DNA of 64,000 bases from Gracilaria domingensis (taxonomy: Eukaryota; Rhodophyta; Florideophyceae; Gracilariales; Gracilariaceae), in contig VCMS01000219.1 in the NCBI GenBank assembly GCA_022539475.1, positions 1 to 64,000 of the forward strand, given 5' to 3'. A program made the position numbers and the translations under genes. Under the pieces are notes generated by a model. It made no database searches. It was given only the letters and a program-made list of their open reading frames with translations, and had not been told where the DNA came from. Shown here piece by piece: positions 9,991 to 20,288 of the stretch; positions within the stretch are counted from its first letter, which is position 1; the number at the start of each line of letters is the position of its first letter.

Positions 9991-10907
9991 AGGTATGTGG
10001 ACTGTGCGAAGGAAGATGTTACATGCAACAGCCGATGAAGAAGTTTTGAAGATGAGTTCTGGTTTTGATCATTGTGTTTTGAGGATATGTGGTCGCGGTG
10101 GTGTGCTCAGGGGGTACTGCAGCATATGAATGTTCCAGCCGTAGTATTCTCGGAGGCTGACTGCGTTCGGTCCAGACTGGTCCTTTCTCTGGGCTTCCTA
10201 TGTGGTCCGTTAGTGGACCACCCGAATGGGCCCACTCACCTAGAGCACTAGCAAAAGTGGAGGACTGGAAGTACAGTTCTGCCATCTTTCATACTTGCTA
10301 GTTTTAGATGTCTAGTATCAAGAACATAGCATACTTTAGCATACCTCAGAATCATTCATTAGTCGTAGTTTTCTCTAGTTTTTCCTCCGAATGGAAACTA
10401 CAGAAAGGGCAATTTAACATATGAAAAACTAGCATTTCGAAACTAGCATTTTTGGACTGCTAACTAGCAAAACGAGAACACAGACGGACCCAGAAGCTTT
10501 CACAAGGGGAACGCATCCCCTCTACCCTTGCGGATGGAAGTTAAGATACCGGGATTCAAATCGCCCTTGTTCTCTTGAACATCTTTTTCCCTCTTTTTAC
10601 TACCCATTCGAAACCAATTGAAAGAACTGAAACGTTCATGGAGTTAACCAACAACCGGAAAGGGTGTGCCACTCCCACGAACTACATAGAAGCACTGAAA
10701 CATCGAAATCACGATACTCGGAAGTGAAAATCTTTTAATTAGATTGCCTTTGTAGAAACATTATGGTATTCGGGAGCGCGTTTGGTCCATAAGTAGAACA
10801 AATCGTGATGATCGTCTTTCCGAATATAGCTCTACCAAGCATATGCCTTCTTATCCTGGCAAGTCTCAGGGTCCTTTAATTTTAGTTGAACAACCTCTAG
10901 TTCCGCA
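9991..10907. other. Non-coding stretch
   Basis: No supported gene. Short repeats of AACTAGCATTT lie near 10430-10455, and a 7-bp stem GTGGTCC/GGACCAC near 10200. Otherwise nothing recognised. Confidence 0.4.
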
Positions 10908-11249
10908 ATGGAACGTCATGGATACGTCCCAGGCCTTCAAGGTGGTGAAACGAGAGTGGGATTCAATCCACTTCGTCAAATCTGGGGCTACGACCCTCAT
11001 GTTTTTTCTAAACTGAGATATCATATTCTCGCATCCTTTGACAAATTGGATGTAGTGCAACGCTCATCTATGAGGATTTTTGCTGGACTTAGTCATAATT
11101 CCCGTTCACGGGATTGCCTGGTACACCAGTATAAGACTAGTAATAACTATTGGTTGCCATCGAGATGGTTCGGACACGTGGGACACGGTGGAACTGATGG
11201 GAGGTTGACCAGTACATTTGGGCGTTTGCAACAAAAGTGGGTGTTATAG
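10908..11249 (+). CDS. Unidentified ORF, 113 codons
   Basis: ATG-started ORF ending at 11249. Composition is protein-like (Trp and His spread along it, GYDPHVFSKLRYHILASF near the middle), but I recognise no domain. It lies alone among repeats. It may be a piece of an older mobile element or a chance ORF; the minus strand holds a shorter competing frame. Confidence 0.2.
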   Translation: MERHGYVPGLQGGETRVGFNPLRQIWGYDPHVFSKLRYHILASFDKLDVVQRSSMRIFAGLSHNSRSRDCLVHQYKTSNNYWLPSRWFGHVGHGGTDGRLTSTFGRLQQKWVL

Positions 11250-12655
11250 TTAAATATTATTTATTAATTGTAGGGAGCGCACTACTTGGCGCGCAGTCGT
11301 CTCCGACGTCGCGCCCAGTAAAGTTCCCCAACCAGAGTGATCCTACTTCAGTGTCTCGGCTCTAGCCTTTCTCGCCTTCGGCGCTGTATAACTCCGTATA
11401 GGAGTTACTCCCGGTTGCAACGGTTCTGCTATCCACCCTGCGTCACCCAACGAACCCAATCGTGAGAGTGTTAAACGCTTTTGTTCCGTTTCGACCCTGT
11501 ACAGAGAACCCCCGGCTGTACGCCGTACATTTTTGCACCTTTTTCCTGAGACCACTTCACTCGCTTGGGTGCCTCTTGCCTTTCCACTTTCTACCATCTC
11601 CGTGGTACCGACCCCCTTAGGACGTGCACTCCACACACGTGGTTTGCTTTCTCTGCTCAACACTCTACGCTCCGTCGTGACAGTTTGGCCCAGGTCTTAC
11701 ACCCGGCTAGTCGTGCAATTCCGGAGAGGCTGTGTTCGATGGGTGCTCTTCGAAGAGGAAGATCCCGAACGTCTTCATGGTGTGGTTCCCGCTGGTAGGC
11801 ATTTCACTTCAGTAGAAAACTGTTATACAGAGCACAACGAAGGAATCCGGATGCTTGTATGGAAATGAGAGGCCGTGAATCGTATCAAAACGCTGGAGAA
11901 ACAAAAGAAGATGGTAGGTGGGGTGCGTTCTGGTGCACAAGGAATCAATGTGTTTGTTACACACGGGTTTGTCCACGCATCACATTTGACAGGCACTCAT
12001 CACGTTCGAAACGAGGTTGTGGATCGTCATGCGCGAACGCGCACTTCTGGTACTGTTTCTACTGTGCAAAACAATTCTGTCCATTAACAGGACATTTGTT
12101 CCGCAGATACGCCATCTACCAGCAGCACTATTGCAACTCTTAAGTTTATTCTAAGTTTGTCGCCCACACTGGAGGAGGTTGTGAGATTATGGCGATTTGG
12201 GGATGAGAAGATGGGTTTTAATCAAGTGCAGATTTTCTCAAGCTGTCTTTACGACAAACAATAGTGAAGAGCTACACAGATAAACATTAGAATGGCAGCG
12301 GTCGAATAGCAGCTTTCCATAGGTTCAAGGATATTGCAGAGTTTGTTTCTGAGCATGGACCGCTTTCCCTACAGATAAGTACGAGAGGAAAGGATGCGGA
12401 CTGAAAGTATGGCATATGCAACGTGGAAAGATTCATGTTATTCTCAAAGCTTAGATTAACGAGGAGTGCTTCGCTTCGAATTGTTCGCGTAGAACATAAG
12501 AAGCGAGAAACTTGAGGATTGCCTGACAATCCTTTCTGGGAAAACCGCTTCAATTTGAAGCTCTGTGCAAAACTCGTAAACGAGCGGGACACCCGTCCTA
12601 CAATAGACACCGGACGTTGTATTTTCGTACCGCTCTTGTCGTACACTGGTCAGAG
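11250..12655. other. Non-coding or decayed stretch before the satellite
   Basis: Several overlapping ORFs of about 100 codons on both strands (for example around 11343-11663 and 11533-11868) show no recognisable motif and compete with each other. I see no convincing gene. Confidence 0.35.
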
Positions 12656-13211
12656 CACAAGCTGGGCGAACTAGCTCCTACGAGCACGAGTGCTCTGAAC
12701 AAAGTGGCAGAGAAGCAAAAGTGCTATGCGAGCCACCAATTTGCCTCTCTTCCAAAAAACCCAGAGAGCCATTATCAGATTGCTGAACGGGCCAGGCAGT
12801 CTGGCATTGCGCACACCCATTCCAAAGCACAAGCTGGACGAGCTAGCGCGTGACCTGAACCAATTGGCAGAGAGGTAAAAGTGCTGGGCCAGCCAACTCC
12901 TTTGACTCTCTGCCGCAATCTCTGCCAGCCATCGTCAAATTTCCGGACGAGCCAGTCAGTCTGGCGATAGCTCACACGAATCTAAGAGCCGAGCTGGGCC
13001 AACCAGCTGTTGCCCTGAACCAAGTGGCACAGAAGCAAGAGTGCTGGGCGAGCCAGCACTATTGCGTCTCTCCAAAAAACACTGCGGGCCATGGTGAGGT
13101 TCCCAGACGAGCCCGGCAGTCTGACTACGGCACACACTAATCCCAGAACACGAGCTGGGCGAGCCAACCCGTGCCCGGAACCAAGTAGCAAATGCGCTAG
13201 ATGCTGGGTTA
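12656..13211. repeat. Satellite-like tandem repeat, 160-173 bp unit, about 3.4 copies
   Basis: A landmark CACAAGCTGGGCGA or close variant starts units at 12656, 12828, 12988 and 13149 (periods 172, 160, 161). Each unit carries CTGAACCAAGTGGCAGAG, then GTGCTGGGCGAGCCA, then a GCAGTCTG segment in the same order. Units differ by many substitutions and small indels, so the array is old. The last copy is truncated at about 13211. No ORF is shared between units, which argues against a repeat protein. Confidence 0.75.
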
Positions 13212-14705
13212 CCCTGTACTTTAAAACCTCCGTCACTACCTTCACATGCTATTCATAGACTGCCCATCTATGGACATGAGGGGATAACATTTTTACCATT
13301 TTGTCAATCACGCAGCTGTGGTTTGCCATATTGAATAGAATTGTTACCCACGCATAGTTGGACATCTGAGAGCTGAAGAGTTCAAGATAGTGACCTTGTG
13401 GGAAGCAGAACCTTTGAAAGAGCACTGCGCGCATCTGATTTCAGAAAGCAACCATTTGTCGCAATGAACGCTAGCGCTGGTTCTAGTACGCCGCGTTTGA
13501 GTCATCCAAGATGTTTTGCGATATGTATTGAGGATCTGGAAGGTTTCGTGGAGGTAACGAACTGTTCCCACGTGTTTCAGAGCTCCTGGTTCTCTGATTA
13601 CACCAGCGTTAACGAAGAAACATATCTCGTCTTCCAGATTATTCTCATTCCTCAGAAGAAAGTCAAATTCTTGAAATCGCTGAGCATCAGCGTTTGAACG
13701 CTAAAAAGCAAAGTGCCAAATGTCCGAGCTGTAGAAAGGCTTCAAAACGGAGGAGTTTACGTTTTACGTTGATCACGAAAACAACGACAAGAAAACGGAT
13801 ACCGATGGGAAATCAGAAGTGGAGAAAAAGAAAATTGTGAAGCAAGATAAGAAGCGTTTAGAGGCAAGGCAACGACAGAGAGCCAAACAGATTTCCCTGA
13901 GACGAGCTCCTACAGGTGAAGAATCGGCAACGGAATTTGGCGGTGATGGTCGATTATAAAACCACAAGGGCTTCACCAGCTAACTCCAGAAAACCAAACG
14001 CGAGAATCAACTCTGCGTGAGCGGATACATCACGATTGAGCAGCACGCGTCAGAATGAGCCATCTACTGCGAAATTCATTAGTGCGCGGAGTTTGCAGCA
14101 GGCGAGGCGTTGCGAATATCTCACTTTGTGTTGCATTTTCAAAGGTTCAAATCGAGTAAAAAATGTTTGCAGTAGAATCAAAAGAGAAATACGGGTCTCG
14201 AAAGGGTTTAGGCGCTGTTCACGCGCAGTCGGGAGAGTTAACAAGAGAAACAATTATTGATTTCTTTCCATAACAAAATTCATCAAAGGACCGTGTACCT
14301 GGCAGTAGCCGTCGTATCCGGTGCAGGCGTACATTGGCAATAGCCTCTAATGTTAGCGGAAATCCACGTTCACACATCGTTTTATCGCACGCGTGTATTA
14401 CAACTGCTTATCATGGCGCACTCGTTCTGGAAGCACCAATTCAGTATGCTCTTCACGTTCCACCTCAGTCTAGCGGCTCGCTCGCCTAGTGTTCGAGCAC
14501 ACCAGTTTTAAACTCTCCGTCGATACCTGTGTCGCATGCTGCAGGACAACATAATATACAAACCAAAAGAACCCAGCGTTCCGCTCACACGAAAGGGCCG
14601 CTCTCTATCCGATGTCGTTACAACTGTACAGAAATTATACACGTGCCCTGGCGCGTACTATGATTTGCGACTTCGAACGTCCAATATATCTCTCATCTTG
14701 TTACC
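13212..14705. other. Non-coding stretch left of the Harbinger-like element
   Basis: A 99-codon ORF at 13398-13697 and a few shorter ones show no recognisable features. The stretch probably holds the left end of the Harbinger-like element and the promoter of its accessory ORF; ends were not identified. Confidence 0.35.
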
Positions 14706-16032
14706 ATGAACAGCGAAGATGAGATGGAGGCTTCTGACTTCCGCGAACAAAACAATGTCTCTCAATACGACGAGTTAGCTAGAGAATCTACCGAAATTAC
14801 ATCCACACCTACTTCAGAGAAGCGCAAGAACTCCAAAACGTCCCGATTTCAAACACTGTGTTTCCCTACTGTAGAAGAAGAACTTGATTTCGTCTGGGAC
14901 TTGGTACTTTCTCGGAGTGGACAGAAAATGAGCACCCGACTGAAAAGGATAAGGAAACCAACCAGCGGAAACAAAGAGGTCTTGCGCTCACGACTAATGC
15001 TTCATGTCCTTAGCAAACTAGCGCAAAATAAAATGCCATACTCTCCCATGCAGAGTCTTGACAGCAATAATGTGAGGGCTCATTTCAAGGTTAAGAGGGG
15101 GTTGAAATGTATCCATCATCCAAAGACCGAGAAGCTTTTGGGCGCGTTAACGAAAGCAGAGCAAAGCCTTTTCAGGAAAGAGTTCGCATCTTCAGATGCT
15201 GATGAAGTGGTGCCGGTAAGTGTCGGAGAGACGATAACTCCAACACCAAGAAAAACGTCTACGCTTGAGAAGAAATCGAAGTATACTCCGGATTTCAATG
15301 AAAACGAATTTGCGAGACTCCTGCTATTGGTACGAGATGACGAGAAAACAAAAAGACATATATATTCACTGTATTCACAGTCTTTTACATTGACTAGGGC
15401 CCAGCAGAACTCTGGGATTTGTCAGGAGCATTTGTGGGAGCGTATCGCTTTTCGTTTCAACAGTGTAGATTTTTCGCCAATTGAGGACTTCCCTCCTCCA
15501 GTCGAAGATGTAATACCAAGTTTATTTTCTTTAAAAGATCGCAGTCACGAAAAATTTGCAGAGGTTTGGAGGCAGAATAAGGCTTGTTGGACCAGAACTA
15601 TTTCAAATTATGATGTTTCTGAAAACAATGGTGAAATTCCGTTCATTGATTTCTGTCACAAGAACCAACGACAAAGGCCCTTTCTGGAGTAGGAAGGCGG
15701 GTTTTTTCAAGTACTGTGTCTTTTGCTTGGATTATGAAGATATTGATAAAACTATTGGCCGGTTCTTTTCTCGGCAGCTCCCTGAAAATGCTAGTTGTAG
15801 TCTGGGGATCAACAAAGAATTGAATTCCTTTGGTGGAAAGCGACGCAGACACTCAAGTCGTGGAGAGCCTTCAAGTGCTTCAAAGCGAGCGAAATCTGCT
15901 CGCGGTAGCAGTAACGGAGTATTGGAGGATGCCATAACTGGATTGCAGACGTCAATGAATATGTTTGCATCGTGCCAAAGAGAGAAGGTAGACATGCAAA
16001 AGGAGGACCGTGAAGAGACTAGAAGATGCTGA
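14706..16032 (+). pseudogene. Transposon accessory ORF (SANT/trihelix-like), frame broken once
   Basis: ATG at 14706 opens 328 codons ending at 15692. The neighbouring frame takes over at about 15660 and runs to 16032, so one frame break near 15665-15690 splits one protein of about 440 residues. Order: acidic N-terminus, a basic stretch (KSKYTPDFN), then NENEFARLLLLVRDDEKTK and ICQEHLWERIAFRFN, FAEVWRQNKACWTR and, in the second frame, GPFWSRKAGFFKYCVFCL. The tail is Lys/Arg-rich (GKRRRHSSRG), like a nuclear signal. The W..IA..FN..F and S..W..SG...F..FC..K spacing resembles transposon-linked ORFs I remember from oomycetes and red algae. It probably binds DNA and escorts the transposase of the element whose other gene is at 20.3-19.2 kb. 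Partnership is inference. Confidence 0.5.
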
Positions 16033-18001
16033 GGTGAAGATCACTCTTCTAAGAACATGAATCAAACTGAGTCCTCTGAAACTGGGTTGCACCGTGTCCC
16101 GTCTTCAATGAATGTTTTATGAATTTAGAGCGAGCACACCAAAGTACCAAGACGCATTGAAAGGATCCTTCGATCCAGAAAATGTTGCAATTGCTAGAAG
16201 GCAGTAAGAAAGATTCAAAGCATATAACTTTACTATACAGGATGATAGAATGAAAGCTGCAGGCCACAGAGGGAATGAAACGCAGTAGCGTTTTGTAGAT
16301 AAAGATATGTCTGATTTTCTTGTTGTTCAAAAACCGTTTCTCGACTCCATCATTTCTTTCGTCAGATACATCCCGTTTCGTGCTCGATATCGTGACAGCT
16401 TTCCTGATTCTGCGAGGGCTACAGCTCACAGATGATGGTCGGAGCCTCCATGCCAGTCACGCTCAAACCCCATGGGCACGGGACATCATTGCGAGGCGGA
16501 GCAAACGCGCACACGGTACAAGAGAGCAAGCGAAAACACTTCACTGCTTTCGAAGATGCACAGCGAATATCCCACAGTCAGACAACCACATACGTTCCCC
16601 CGGAAGCAAACCTTCGCCGAATCGGATGCGACGCCAGAGTTGTCGTCTCCGTTTTGTGCCTCCACGCTGCTTTTCGTCTACGATGGGACCTGGAGGGCTG
16701 TGCGTACTTCACCTCATTAGACTAGATCTGCCTTCCATGGCCCCGCCAGTTCCGACACCCTTCGACAACGATGAAAAGGTACCATTGTTTGCCATAACTT
16801 ATTTACTACAGATGGCTTCTTTAGCTGATGACCTTTTTGTTGTTCAAATGTAGTAATCCCCGATGGAGCATGAACAAAACGAGTACCGCTGGTCACTGAG
16901 TACCTGTGGTTTGAGGACCATTAAGCAAAAGCGCATGTAGTGATACGTTCTCATGAGGACGACATCTTTATCTTAGGCTCCAAGACGCACGACGCTCCTC
17001 ATGATATCCACTGTGGCACTGGCATTGGAAACTACAACTGAAAGTGCCCTGCTGCCTGGCAAACAAACATGTCAAGCCCTCCAATTGCAACCCACCCAAT
17101 CTTCTTTGCGTCCATAATAGTTTCGTCTCTGAGGGATTATAGGCAGCGTCAATACCACACGGCTTGAAACAACCTCTGACAGATACCTGGGGTGTCATCT
17201 GTATTTGGATAGATCCCAACACTCAGAAATTTCAATATGAGTCACCCTATTGCGTAATCAGAAACACCATTATTGAACTTGAATAAGTATAAAGCTTCTG
17301 ATCGTTCACAATCGTCACGGAAAAGTTCACAATTTTTGCCCCTCGTTCTTTTCTCAACAATGACCTTCAAAGCTCTTTTTTCAAGCGCTCCATATGCCAA
17401 AGCATTTCCAGCATCTCCCGCTCAAATTTAGACAACACACCTATTCATGCCGTCTTCTAAACCGTCTTCGACAATGGATATTGTAGCCAGTCTGTACCGT
17501 AGCCCTTGAGAGTCGAATATTTCCGATTCCTCCAATAAGACTATTCATATCTCAAAGAGATCTGCCCTTACACCTTGCTTTCCGTTTCCGAACAAGATCA
17601 GCATCAAATCAAGAAGTTAGTAGGTAGAGGTAGTAAACATGTTTCCTCGCGTTGCCCAGAAAAAAATCACTAGTCAGATTTGAAGAACCCTCACGGTCAT
17701 TCAAACATCCTAAACGTTGCGTTCTACAAGCGTGCGGATCGTGTCTGCCAAATCTTCAGCGTACCACTCGCACAAAAAAGTGGGTTTTGCGCAGAAAAAT
17801 AGTACCGTGGAGATCGCACAAAACCAGAATGCAGTTCGAGAGTGGCGTATGCACATAACTAGAGTGGCTTTCTCACAAAACGGATGTGGCCTCACAAACA
17901 ACATTAGTGGCATTTGCACACTATCCGACTGGCGTTTTCCTATGACGAAAGTGTCACTCACAGGTTAGAGGCGTGGTTATCACTGACTGGGATCAAGACG
18001 C
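16033..18001. other. Interior of the Harbinger-like region, no gene seen
   Basis: A 177-codon ORF at 16320-16853 overlaps two others in different frames and lacks any motif. I see no supported gene. Confidence 0.35.
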
Positions 18002-18649
18002 GTGTCGTTCAGACAATCGGTGTTGTGGCTGCTAACTTCAGTGAAAACCTCGGGATTTGACTTCCATTCGATGGATAATACAAATTACCAGCCACCAGGC
18101 TCAATATCTTTGACACAAGCAAACCCTTCTAATGCAGAGATTCGCAGACGGAGGTTTTGCAGCAGCGCAAACAACAGACAAAAATTAGGACTGCAACCAA
18201 TACCACCAACACTGGAATACCAACAAACGATCCTCATTGAAAATCTGGAACGGCCTTACCTTCCATACGAAGATCATTATGATTACTATTGGCGTCTTCA
18301 TCTTAGGAGCGCAAACTCAAATGTTACAAATGTAGGGAGCAGAAATGAAGGAAGAAAAAGCAATAAAGTTAGTCAGCGAGACAGAGCTCCTCCTCAACGT
18401 ATGGTTAGTATTGTCAATGCCCCGACCATATCACATTGCTCTGATTCGGTAACCAGTGAAGAAAGGCAGAACTTCAACACCCCTCCTCTCAAAGATTCAA
18501 TGCCTATTTGTACTGGAAAGCTCCGCAGGAACCAAAAAGCTCACAAGAGAAGACGAAAAGCAGCCAAGAAACAGGAAAAAAAGAGTTATTTGCATCGCTG
18601 GAAGACCACAACGCTTCGGGCGGATGAGAGGTACAGATGCCGACCTTGA
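18002..18649 (+). CDS. Unidentified basic ORF, about 190-215 codons
   Basis: The ORF track start is not ATG; the first internal Met codon of good context is near 18071, giving about 190 residues. It is rich in Asn, Ser, Arg and Lys, with a strongly basic C-terminus (KAHKRRRKAAKKQEKK) like a nuclear or nucleolar localisation signal. No domain was recognised. It lies between the two Harbinger-like genes, so it may belong to that element or to another insertion. Confidence 0.25.
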   Translation: MSFRQSVLWLLTSVKTSGFDFHSMDNTNYQPPGSISLTQANPSNAEIRRRRFCSSANNRQKLGLQPIPPTLEYQQTILIENLERPYLPYEDHYDYYWRLHLRSANSNVTNVGSRNEGRKSNKVSQRDRAPPQRMVSIVNAPTISHCSDSVTSEERQNFNTPPLKDSMPICTGKLRRNQKAHKRRRKAAKKQEKKSYLHRWKTTTLRADERYRCRP

Positions 18650-19171
18650 AGGTACTCCATAGCAATGTGCCGGGCAACCTGCGTAAAACAAGAACAGAGA
18701 AAAAAAAACAACCTAGCAAAAGCAGACCTTCAAAGCCAGTCAAGAAATCCGTTTCATTGCATGCCCTTTATCTTTCATGAAAGCAAAATAGTTGGTTCGA
18801 AGCGTTCGGCGGAATGGGTGCAAAGATAATCATGACTGGCAGAAAGCGTTTTAACCACACTGATTTTCACGTATTCTGCAGGAGGCTCTCGTCAGCGTTC
18901 TATGAAACTGCAAGTCCTGCCACAGACACCTCGTACAGAGATGAGCAAGCCCGCACCACTCACTTGCCACACAAACTAATAAAAATAGAGACGTGCATGT
19001 CATCCTGCAATTGCAAAACGAAAAAGCGCATAGAGCTGCTTACAAATTGTGCGTAGGACGCAAAAGTCCTTTTTCCTTCGCCAACTTAAGAAGTAACTCA
19101 CGAATAAACCCATCATCCAATTCCACGTGATTGTGGTGTGATGGTCCTGCTGCCGTCCTTACCATGGCATG
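18650..19171. other. Spacer, no gene seen
   Basis: Only short overlapping ORFs; nothing recognisable. Confidence 0.35.
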
Positions 19172-20288
19172 TCATTCATTAGATTCTGTTCGAATCTTAT
19201 CGATTTCTTCCTCTTCATACATATACTCCGGTATTCCCTCGCAGTTGATACAAAAGTTGTGAAGAATCATACCTGACGCAATGATTGAGAGGCAATCTTC
19301 GACTCTATAATTTAGTTCAGCATTGTAGAAAACTCTCCACCTGCGCTTCAGAATGCCGAAGGCCTGCTCAACATGGATACGCATTAATGATAAAAAGAAA
19401 TTAGTTGCACTCCGGAACTCGGTCAGACTTTTCCCCGAGTATGGAGATACCAAAGAGTTAGACAGCAATCAAGCTTTATCCCGTACGAGGAAATATCCCA
19501 ACAGAAGTTTTCCAGCCCGTAGAAAGCGGCATGAGGCAGACATTTCGAGAGCCAAGGAATCATTTGTAGAACCGACTGCCAGAGCAAAAAGTCGAGAAAG
19601 CGATACTTGAAGTCTACAACAGCTTGAACCGGTATGAAAAAAATGCTTTCCTGCAGAAAAAGCTCGCTACGTTCTCAAATGCTCGCGGTTTCCGAATACG
19701 CATACATATTCCATCCAACGCCCCAACACATCCAGAGAATGGATTCGCGTATTTCCTCGAAGTCTTGAACCCTAGACTGAGTTTTTCCTACTCTGCCCGT
19801 TCTCTAGGAAGGCCGGAAAGTGTCATAGTTTCCTGGACTGCGGACTTGAAGTTCTTAAAACACTTGTGAAAACTACTTTTGGTAACTTTGTAGGCCAGCA
19901 TCAGATCATACACACTCGCTCCTGCCATGACCCGAAGACCAATCGATATTTTTACCTTTGCTTGTATAGATCGCGTATCTAGAGGTAATCGCTCGGAAGT
20001 ATACGAACTCTTTAGAAGCGTGTGATGTAGCTTATTGAAAGAGTTAACGTTCATTCGAAAGGCACCGTAAAAATCTTTCTCTGAATAGCATTCTGTTAGT
20101 TCTTCAAAGGTACGTTTTTGCACTGGGTAATTAGTGCGTGTTTTTCGTTGCTTGTTTTTCTTATGCCAGTATGCGACGAGGACGATAAGGAACACTACTT
20201 GGTGGAGAAAGTACACAATTTCTTCGTCCTCGTCTAATTCATTATGATGATCTTGAACAATGGCGTGAGAAACGTTGATATCATCCAT
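19172..20288 (-). pseudogene. PIF/Harbinger (HARBI1-like) transposase, decayed
   Basis: Read on the minus strand from an ATG at 20288. The N-terminal block (20288-19788) has FRMNVNSFNKLH and SIGLRVMAGASVYDLMLAYKVTKSSFHKCF, the helix-turn-helix-like start of HARBI1 nucleases. Around 19740-19690 a different frame holds GCVGALDGICMRIRKP, whose Asp is the first DDE acid, so a frame change lies near 19770. VVDFKYRFLDF..GLENFCWDI, carrying the WPGS/H-D-S region in worn form, follows in further shifted frames (19620-19480). The last block, 19468-19172, has RIHVEQAFGILKRRWRVF and GMILHNFCIN, the C-terminal signature containing the final Glu. At least two frame changes make it non-functional. In HARBI1 relatives the protein cuts at 3-bp target sites with a SANT-type partner. 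Confidence 0.78.

Noticed and set aside
12775-13245. Repeat protein encoded by the 160-173 bp units
   Set aside because: Unit lengths are not multiples of three throughout and no frame stays open across all units.
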